Below are positions 43,028 to 50,035 of a stretch of 50,035 bases of DNA, one piece after another. Where the stretch lies: NCBI GenBank assembly GCA_015680685.1, contig MNCI01037723.1:1-50035 (forward strand), read 5' to 3'. This DNA comes from Gnetum montanum (lineage: Eukaryota > Streptophyta > Gnetopsida > Gnetales > Gnetaceae). The position numbers and the translations under genes were made by a program. The first letter of the stretch is position 1. Each line of letters begins with the position of its first letter. A model generated the notes under the pieces. That model saw only the letters and a program-made list of their open reading frames with translations, was not told the DNA's origin and ran no database searches.

Positions 43028-43640
43028 GTAGCCCAAAATGTAGTCCTACTATTGGGCAATTTTGCATTTTTGACAATTTTTGTTTTGGATGTACACTTAA
43101 ACTATAATTTAATTAAAATGTGATGATGATTCATATATCACTATGTATTTTATGTAATGTTGCAAAAATTTTAACTTGTAATTGACTGATGCAATTAGGT
43201 GCCTTGTGGGCCCTGTGCCAATTTAGGACCATGGTGGTACAATAATTGCTAGTTTAAAGTCATTTGGGGCCATCACTAGTTTAAGGCCATTTCAAGACAT
43301 TACACAAAGGAAAGTAAGTTGCCAATTTTAGGCCTTAGTAGGCCATGTAATAGTTTAGGACCTTTCTAGGTCATGGCATCAAAAGGAAGTAGGTTGCCAA
43401 TTTTAGGCCTTAGCGAGCCATGCAATAGTTTAGGGCATCAAAATGAAGCAAGTTTCTAGTTTTAGGCCTTAGCAAGCCATTTTTTTAGAATGAAAATGAA
43501 AGGGCTAAATGAAACTACATAAACTAAAGAAATAAAATAACTACTGCAAGATGCAAGCAACTATGCAAATGTAACTATACAAACAAAAACTGGCAACCTA
43601 AGAAAGGCAACCAACAAATGCGAACAAACTAAGGAGATAC
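43028..43640. other. Spacer with GGCC-centred repeats, no gene
   Basis: Repeats of 'CCAATTTTAGGCCTTAG(T/C)(G/A)(A/G)GCCAT' occur at about 43322, 43397 and 43458, interspersed with TTTAGGACC and TAGTTTA words. This is a degenerate tandem array of about 60-75 bp period. It lies inside the putative intron, near its donor. Confidence 0.55.
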
Positions 43641-43641
43641 C

Positions 43642-44310
43642 TTAGTCATGTAAGTATTTCCTAACCCAATGTGGATTAACGGGTGCATAGGCCCTAGGAG
43701 GCACAGGGCGATACTCACCTAGACCTTCATCAGTTGTGCCAAAGGGCAATAATGCCCAAAGAGCTCCCTCAGGAAGGTTGCTCATCTCGTTTGGTTGCCT
43801 AGATGGATCAGGTGAATAAAGGTGGCCTTCATCCTGAACAAGTGGCATGTCTTTAGAGAACTCTACTTTTGACCCTTGCTCTACATCAATGTTGTTAATG
43901 GTCGGGGGAGATACATTATCACCATATATTACCACCTCTCCACCCTCATAGGGCAAGTGGATCTCTTAATTGATAGGTGAAGAGACAGCCCATAACTAGG
44001 CTAGCCAGAACCTACCTAGGATTAGGTTAAAACCAAGCATCTCTTTAATAATAATGAACTTAATAGTAGTGGGGAATTTCTCCCCTACCATGAAACCTAT
44101 CGTGACCATTCCCTTTTACAACAACATGTGCTCCATTGAAGGATTTTAAGCACATTATCCTTGTTGGCTTAATCTGGTCAACAAGGTCAAGTTTGTCAAC
44201 AACCGAGAATGGGATGACATTGGTTGCCACCCCGTCATCGACATGCACCCTACAAATTCTATACTGCCCTACACAAATCATTATGAACATTGGTGCACCA
44301 GTCACCTGAC
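43642..44310 (-). pseudogene. Tat/Ogre-like aspartic protease (PR) and end of gag-pro
   Basis: Frame 44060-44305 (- strand) reads I-C-V-G-Q-Y-R-I-C-R-V-H-V-D-D-G-V-A-T-N-V-I-P-F: the retropepsin active site with D-D-G-V-A in place of D-T-G-S-A or D-x-G-S-A (first Asp kept), then P-T-R-I-M-C-L-K-S-F-N-G-A. After a frameshift it continues L-G-F-N-L-I-L-G-R and frame 43642-43956 (L-P-Y-E-G-G-E-V-V-I-Y-G-D). The stop at 43642 is followed on the - strand by a donor-like GTATCT. Cleaves the polyprotein when active; inactive here. Confidence 0.8.
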
Positions 44311-45175
44311 CCTTTTTAGGGTCAACCTTAACTAACTTATCGTGAATTGTTAAGGGTGTTAACCTTGATTCCTAGGTTATGGGGTGAAGCATTACAGCAT
44401 GGATGGCTTTTTCATCTACTAGAATACCTTCCTTGATAGGAATAGAGGTCACCATGTGAACTAATGCTTCACGGTGAGCAGAGGAGGTTATTATCAGGTC
44501 ATACAAGCTCAAAGTTGTGTTCTTTTGTTTGAGAGCTTGTTTAACTTGTGCCAATGCATTCAAGAAGTCTTTTCTACTAGCTATTATTTTGGTAGCCCTT
44601 ACTTCTTCCATGCAGCCCAAAAGACAGATCTCTCAAGGAGGAGATATAGCCTTTGCTTGTGTAGTGGGCTTCTAAGCCTTAGTGCTCGTTCGTTGGTTAT
44701 TTGCACTTGCATTGGCATTTTAAGATGATGATGCCATGGGGATGGCTGACGAGGGGATAGGCTTAGGAGGACCTAACTCCATACATTTCCTAATCATCTT
44801 GTTGGCAAGACACACATTGGGTCTCTTGGGATGCAAATTTGAGCGGGTAGGGTGTGACGCAATTCCCACCACCAGACCCTAGGCAGGCAAGGAGTCTGCA
44901 TGCCATGGCACCTTGATGACAAAGGGTGTCTAGGTTGCTATCGTCATGACATGTTGTGGGGCTCTAACCACAAAAGGCATTGTGGATGCCTAAGACGATG
45001 CTCTAATGATGAAAGGGGTCTGTAGTCTAGTTGATGTCAAGGCCTTAGTGTTCCCAAAGGGCACATGAACCACAAATGGTTCACACACCAATTCCATGTC
45101 TTTATCAACACTAATGACATTGATAATGTAACTTTCACCACTAATGTTGAGGGGGTCTTTGTAGACCTTCATTGG
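44311..45175 (-). pseudogene. Region between gag knuckle and protease, Tat/Ogre-like
   Basis: Frame 44372-44620 reads L-S-L-Y-D-L-I-I-T-S-S-A-H-R-E-A-L-V, matching the conserved 'LL..S..HR.AL' segment that precedes protease in Ogre-type gag-pro. Frame 44990-45172 (V-Y-K-D-P-L-N) links it to gag. The part in between (44640-44980) is broken. Confidence 0.7.
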
Positions 45176-47327
45176 TTAGTTTTCTAGTCACACAGGATTA
45201 CTATCATCAAGGACCAATTTACCTTGATCGATCATGCATTGGATGTCATCTTTTAAGGTCAAGCAATAGTCCGTATCATGGCCATGCAACTGGTGATAAT
45301 TGTAAAATCAATATAATCTAAAGTTTTTAAGGATCGAAGGCTCATTTGCCATAGCTATTGAAGCATTTCTAAGGACCTTGTAGTATTAGTCATGGTGCTT
45401 AAATGCATCCTCAAACATTTGCTTATGCTAGATGCACCCAGCACAAAGAAACTAGTCCAAAAGCTCAAATAGCTCAATAGGTAACGAGGTATACTTTGAG
45501 CAATCCTTGCACTCAAAGTTTGACCTTAGGGTAGCTTGCCCCGTGACCACCAATGGTATGGGCTGGTTGGTTCTTACAGTGTCAAAATAAGATACTTTGT
45601 TGTTGTTGGTCAGGGCCTTAGGCACCTTGGCCATTGGTTTAGTATTGTTGGACTTTGCCTCATTAGCCATAGCTGTAATGGTTACTATTGCTTTACCTTT
45701 TTCTTTGTCCTTTCTTGTGTGTGCATTCTTATAGGCCACATAGGCTAAGTCCTTACTAGCCTCTGTCGCATCATAGATGCTCTTTGTTTGAGCAAATGCT
45801 TGGCTCAAGGAGCACGGGGATAGATAGTACAGTTTTGACTTAATAAAGTCATTCATTGCATCCTTAAAGATGGCCAAGAGGTGGGTCTCCACTATTAGCT
45901 TGCGGATTTCATTTAGTGCAACACTCCAATGTCGTATGAACTTTTGTACAAGCCCTAGAGGGCCCTACTTAATGTCCATTAATTGGTCCAAGGTGGCCTT
46001 AGGCTTCAAGTTGTTCTTGAAGCAAGTCACAAATTGGCTGAGCAACTCTTCCAAAGTAGATATGGAAGCCCTTAGGAGAACACACTACCAATCAAGCACC
46101 TTGCTAGCTAAATACATGGCAAAGATGCAAATGATCAGATGTGGCCATGCTTGTAGGAGCAGGCATTCAGAGTGAAAAGTTATGAGGTGGGCATTGGGGT
46201 TCCCCACGTCATCATATTTGGTCAACTAAGGAAGTTGGACCCCAAGAGGCAATGTGAGTGACAGGACCACAGGAGTGATGGGATCATCTTGGTAGAAGTC
46301 CATTATGTGGACCATTTTGAACTTGGCAACTTTAAGCCACCTAACCTCCTCCATTAGTGTTTGTATGAGTTGGAATGCCTAGTCCTAACTTGGGGAAGAT
46401 GCAATTGGTTGTGCCGATTGCACCACCCATGGTGCCATTTAAGAGGCCCATAACCCTATTGTGGGCTATATAATCATGTGGGACACTTGTTGCATTTGTT
46501 GTTGTGTGTACTGTTGCATGTGCAACCTCTGTGCTACAAGCATAGAGGCTAAAACCCACCACGTGGTTGTGGATTGGGCTATTGTGGGAGGTGCCAACAA
46601 GATGGGTGGGATGAAGAACACATGACTCATGTGTGGATGAGAAAAAGGCACTATGTGCACATATGGTTATGTTGGCATCACGGATGCCTGCTTGGAAGAC
46701 TGCACAAACTATGTAGAGATGACAAAGGGGAGGATGGCAGATGGTCATGATCTCTACTGTGCATGTAATACTTAGCGACTTGCCACCATAGGCATGGACT
46801 TAGGGGATGAGAGTGACACTGCTACCTCAAAGAAGGTAGATGACTATGACTAGTGCGAGACAAAATTGGAAATAGGTTGTTGGAAAAAAGCATAAAATGG
46901 GATACTACTCTCTAAACGAGCCTCAAACTCATCTTGTCCATCTTGCAAGGGCTCATCATAGTTTGATGCTGCATCATGCTCATTAGGCCCACTTACTCTA
47001 ATGAGTTGGTTTAATAACCACCAAAAGTTGTCGGTAAGCAAGATAAATGTGTCAAGTGTAGGAAGAAATTCCTTCCCATTTCAATGTATGATCTAAAAGC
47101 TTCACTTAGCATCTATTTCCTGGTGATCTAAGGATAGACCTACTTAAAGTTTCACAATTGTATTTTTCATCGTCGAGCGCCATGTGCTAGAGCAGTTGGT
47201 TGCACAGTTTGAGTGACTACCATTGTTGCTGTACGGGATTAAGTAGGGGATCAATTTCTACCACCTGCTAGATGGGGAAAGTCACCTCTGTGCTTAGGGC
47301 AGAGGTTGAAGGGTGCATGGGATTCAT
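45176..47327 (-). pseudogene. Tat/Ogre-like gag relic
   Basis: The probable start is ATG at 47327 (- strand; M-N-P-M-H-P). The N-terminal part has P-(x)-L-T-K-Y-D-D-V-G-N-P-N-A-H-L near 46210. The gag core at 45900-46110 reads L-E-E-L-L-S-Q-F-V and R-H-W-S-V-A-L-N-E-I-R, and continues into the open frame 45452-45892 (Y-L-S-P-C-S-L-S-Q-A-F). The C-terminal block at 45230-45320 reads F-Y-N-Y-H-Q-L-H-G-H-D-T-D-Y-C, typical of Ogre gag with the first Cys changed to Tyr. Stops and shifts throughout; frames on the + strand and in other - strand frames at 46341-46748 are shadows. Confidence 0.8.
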
Positions 47328-47783
47328 GTTACTGTCTAAAAATGAAAGAAATAACAGTGCTAAATAGAAAATCATTAAGTGCAAAGAATGTTGGAAAAAT
47401 GGCTAAGTATGAAAAACTGTGAAAATAGGCTGAAAAATGGATAACTCTAGAAACACTACTAAAAAGTGATTAACTCTAGTGTTATGCTTGCTACGCTCTA
47501 AGAACTTTTTACACTTTCCAGAGCATCAAGAGTTTTGAACGTAATGGATACACTTAGGCTTTCATCCTACGGGGTTCCAAGGGAACCAACAACTAGGACC
47601 AATCTACACCAACCGAATCGTAGACAAGTCTTGCGCTGGCTTATGATCCACTTACTGCTGTGGTAGGTCCACAAGGGTGTCATGTCTATGCTAGCTTAAA
47701 ACTAGTAACAGAGGTGTAGAAAGCACACAAGACTACCCTTGAACATAGAAGGAATTGGAGGCCCTCCTTTGAGCACCAAAAAC
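47328..47783 (-). other. Leader and primer-binding region of the Tat/Ogre-like element
   Basis: Next to the 5' LTR end the - strand reads GTTTTTGGTGCTCAAAGGAG. TGGTGCTC.. is in the place and general form of a plant PBS (TGG at or near the LTR edge), but I could not assign the tRNA. The rest is leader without a frame. Confidence 0.45.
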
Positions 47784-49587
47784 TGTGATGACTAAAAACT
47801 TTGCTAGCTGGAACACCAAGAGGTTAGCGGGCATACAACCTAACCCTGAGTCCATGTGAGGGCTATGCTAGAAAATGAACACAGGATGCCATGAACGGTC
47901 TTATCAATCAGACAAGGACTTACGAGGTGTTAAGATGAACATGTGTGAGAGGGGTTTATACAGCATTATGTGTAGGCACTAGGGTAGCTAAGCCAAAGTG
48001 TAGTAGGGTGTCCTAGCCTAAAAAATAGCAATGTAAACATGCGAATATGTGCAAAATAGTAAAGAAAATGTGAGTGTTATGCTAAGTGTCAAAGAAAGAG
48101 TGCTTGAAAAATGTAACATAACTTAAGAATGAACGTGCATCACCCTAAATGGGCGAGCATAGCTATTGCAAGAAAAGAGGTGAAAGTGGTATGCAGTGTA
48201 CAAGTAGACACAGTGGTAGCGTAGTAGTGTAGTCACAGTCTCTAGAACATCCAGGATGTGGAACTGACGACTGCTGTTAGGATTGAACCTACTGGGTTGG
48301 CTATTGATGTGTTTTGCAGGTACAGTGGTGAACTGCATTCTAGGCAGTGTGCACCAATTGTCCGACAAGGTCTTAGAATGGGCCAAAGTGCTAGGTGTGC
48401 TCAAGTGCTTAGGTGTGAGAGTGCTAAGGATGATCAGAATGCCAAAATTCCCAATGCTCTTTTGATTTTCCAACCACTAGAATGCTGAATGCAGGGGCAT
48501 TTATAGGGTTAGGGTTAGCATGAAATACGGATTAGGCACCATGTGGCATAAGATGCAGATCGAGTGCCACATGGCATGAGGGTAGATGGAGGTATGCTAA
48601 ACCCTCACTACACTCCCATGGGAATAACAAAGTGTTACTTTGTAGAGTACTACAACAGGTCCCCAGAGATTGTTGAACTATGACTACATGTGCCAGAGTG
48701 TGAATGACCACAATGTACCTGCAAATAGTGCAAAAAAAAGATGCAACTTGGAGGGTACGCTCTTGGACTACATCTTCCCCTCTTTCGAGTAGGGTCAAGC
48801 GTAGGTACAATTTGAGGAACCAATGAGGATGCAAAAGAGATACAAATTGTTAATCTTACTTGTCGGAGGAATGTTGGAGCTGAGACGAAGGTTGATGCGA
48901 ATTTTTGAAGGCTTTTGGAGGCTATTGAAGACTTTTCCTCAATGTCACGCTAGGTACGCTCTAGAGCGTAACACAACACTTAGTTAAATTTTGCAAAATT
49001 TTGATGTTCATCACTGGTTACACTAGCTACACTCTGGAGTGTAGCAGAGCATAGTAGGGAGACTTAGAAAAAATTTGACAGAAACTACAGTTTTCCTTCA
49101 TGCTACACTCTGGAGCATAGTAGGAGAGGTAGCTTCAAGTTAGAAAATTTACCAAATGTCTCTTTCATGTTGTGCTAGCTTAACAGCTTCTTGCTTAACA
49201 CTTATGCAAAATTAGCCACTAAAAAATATGCTACGCTGGATATGCTCTAGAGCGTACCAACCTAGGAGATTGAAAATTTGTTGAACTATTTCATCCATCC
49301 TAAGCAATCTTAACAACTTCTAGCTTGGCACTTGGGCAAATTGGCCATGCAAGTGTGTGCTACACTACCTACGCTTTAGAGTGTAGCAGGCAGAGTGAGA
49401 GCATAGCAAAATACTTAGAAAAACTTTTTATGCAACTACTATTGACACTTAGAAAATTTTGCAAAACAAGCCTTGATCCATGCTATGCTAGCGAGCTTAG
49501 CACCAACACTTAGAAAATTTTACCAAGTTTTAACACTTAGACAAATTTACGGTTGAATTGTTGAAGCCTAAAATTGGTGGTGTTTTA
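47784..49587 (-). repeat. 5' LTR of the Tat/Ogre-like element
   Basis: Direct repeat of 32374-34118. It ends CATCACA (47784) and starts TAAAACACCACCAATTT (TG start changed to TA). The TATA box position is now TATAAATG (48498-48505, - strand). It includes the dyad set, with some dyads less perfect than in the left LTR, and an extra ~20 bp GAGGCTATTGAAGACTTTTC stretch near 48915, which accounts for part of its greater length. Confidence 0.88.
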
Positions 49588-50035
49588 GGTAAGAAACTTT
49601 GGCTGAAGTAGTTGCTAACTACGTCGTTGAAGCACTGAATGCACCTGGGGAATTTGTACCAGACCTATCTGCACTTTAAGATGTGCAAACATCCACAAAC
49701 ACAATCAACAAAAATTTGAATGTAGCCAAACATAAAGAATTACTAGATTGACTAGTGGGGACTGGGTAACCGATTCTAGATATCTTCGATTTTCTAGATA
49801 ACATCATTGCAACCTAGTTGGAGCTACTAGAAGTAAGGGGCAAATGCATCATCTTGGAGGGGTAACCTAAAACAGCTCAAGCACAAAATCAACACTTAGC
49901 CACGGAAGTTACCAAATTATGTGCCCGCCTTGCTGATCTTGCACTCCTCAGCCCAAAAATAACCAAAGATGAAGCTTTCTAACAACTTTCATAATGACTC
50001 AAGAAGGTTGAGGAGGAAGTAGTGACAATCATCTT
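49588..50035 (+). pseudogene. ORF1-like relic, right piece
   Basis: A + strand frame from 49590 with isolated stops: T-L-A-E-V-V-A-N-Y-V-V-E-A-L, then I-L-D-I-F-D-F-L-D-N-I-I, A-Q-N-Q-H-L-A-T-E-V-T-K-L and K-K-V-E-E-E-V-V. Hydrophobic heptad-like spacing and acidic/basic content suggest a coiled coil. It lies immediately outside the Tat/Ogre-like 5' LTR, on the same strand as the 31026-32373 relic. It is read as the continuation of that relic and runs off the window end. Confidence 0.5.

Larger units (their letters stand above)
38033..43641 (-). other. Putative oversized intron between PR and RT of the Tat/Ogre-like element
   Basis: Ogre-type elements have an intron between gag-pro and RT. 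Here the - strand has a donor-like AAG|GTATCT just after the gag-pro stop (about 43641) and an acceptor TTTTGTAG at 38033. The interval has no - strand pol homology. At about 5.6 kb it is far longer than the short introns known for Ogre and holds a + strand gene-like relic (38391-43027), so it has probably received an insertion. Confidence 0.5.
32374..49587 (-). mobile_element. Tat/Ogre-like Ty3/gypsy retrotransposon, - strand
   Basis: A 17.2 kb element: 3' LTR 32374-34118, pol and gag on the - strand, 5' LTR 47784-49587. The lineage call rests on the RT box Y-I-D-D-I-V-V-K-S-K, an extra RNase H (aRNH) after the usual one, the gag block H-G-H-D-T-D-Y-C-L-T-L-K-D-D-I-Q, and a break with splice-like signals between PR and RT, all known from Tat/Ogre. 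The LTRs run TG..CA on the - strand. Flanking pentamers gatag (32369-32373) and ggtaa (49588-49592) differ by two transitions and may be a decayed target duplication. It interrupts a + strand coding relic. Confidence 0.85.

Noticed and set aside
46341-46748. 135-codon - strand frame rich in His, Thr and Ala
   Set aside because: It overlaps the gag relic in another frame and shows no domain; probably a shadow of low-complexity gag sequence.
48500-48520. TATAGGGTTAGGGTTAG, a telomere-like word
   Set aside because: It is part of the Tat/Ogre-like LTR; the other LTR has the same place with TATAGGGCTAGGGTTAG (33091-33107). It lacks the TTTAGGG period, so it is not taken as a telomeric insert.

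Overview
The window looks like intergenic DNA from a large, repeat-rich seed-plant nuclear genome. It has no intact gene, rRNA or tRNA that I can recognise. It is a set of old, nested retroelements with many stop codons. The two Ty3/gypsy lineages I can place (Athila-like and Tat/Ogre-like) are plant lineages. Their abundance, age and size, together with a Penelope-like element, would suit a gymnosperm, but the species cannot be fixed from the sequence.

Layout. (1) 1-6263: AT-rich DNA holding a decayed L1-type LINE (about 530-2560) between two diverged inverted-repeat arms (about 95-510 and 2950-3395), then about 2.9 kb with nothing recognisable. (2) 6264-30270: an Athila-like element on the + strand. 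Its 5' LTR is split by a second, related Athila-like element on the - strand (6553-16323, with both LTRs, PBS, gag, PR, RT, RH and INT relics). The + element resumes at 16324 (rest of LTR, PBS, gag, PR, RT, RH, INT). Its 3' untranslated part is interrupted by a Penelope-like element (PLE) array (23287-28860) flanked by a 48-49 bp target duplication. (3) 30271-31025: no gene; a short stretch resembles the start of the Athila LTR. (4) 31026-32373 and 49588-50035: two pieces of a + strand coding relic interrupted by (5) a 17.2 kb Tat/Ogre-like element on the - strand (32374-49587) with LTRs of about 1.75-1.8 kb, gag, PR, RT, RH, an extra RNase H (aRNH) and a truncated INT. Between PR and RT lies about 5.6 kb that behaves like an oversized Ogre-type intron. 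It contains a + strand, promoter-bearing, apparently multi-exon coding relic antisense to the element.

The most interesting signal is the PLE array. It has three head-to-tail units (5'-truncated, near full length, 5'-truncated), a typical PLE reverse transcriptase and no GIY-YIG endonuclease that I can find. Exact plant telomere heptamers (CCCTAAA) sit at two of its junctions, in the orientation expected if the cDNA had been primed on, or capped by, a telomeric G-strand. This resembles the endonuclease-deficient, telomere-associated PLEs known from other eukaryotes. The second is the antisense gene-like relic inside the Ogre-type intron.

Caution: the five single N positions (6972, 7325, 25071, 26263, 29633) are each flanked by a direct duplication. 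They look like unmerged contig overlaps, so nearby apparent tandem duplications should not be read as biology. Identity and percentage statements are by eye.
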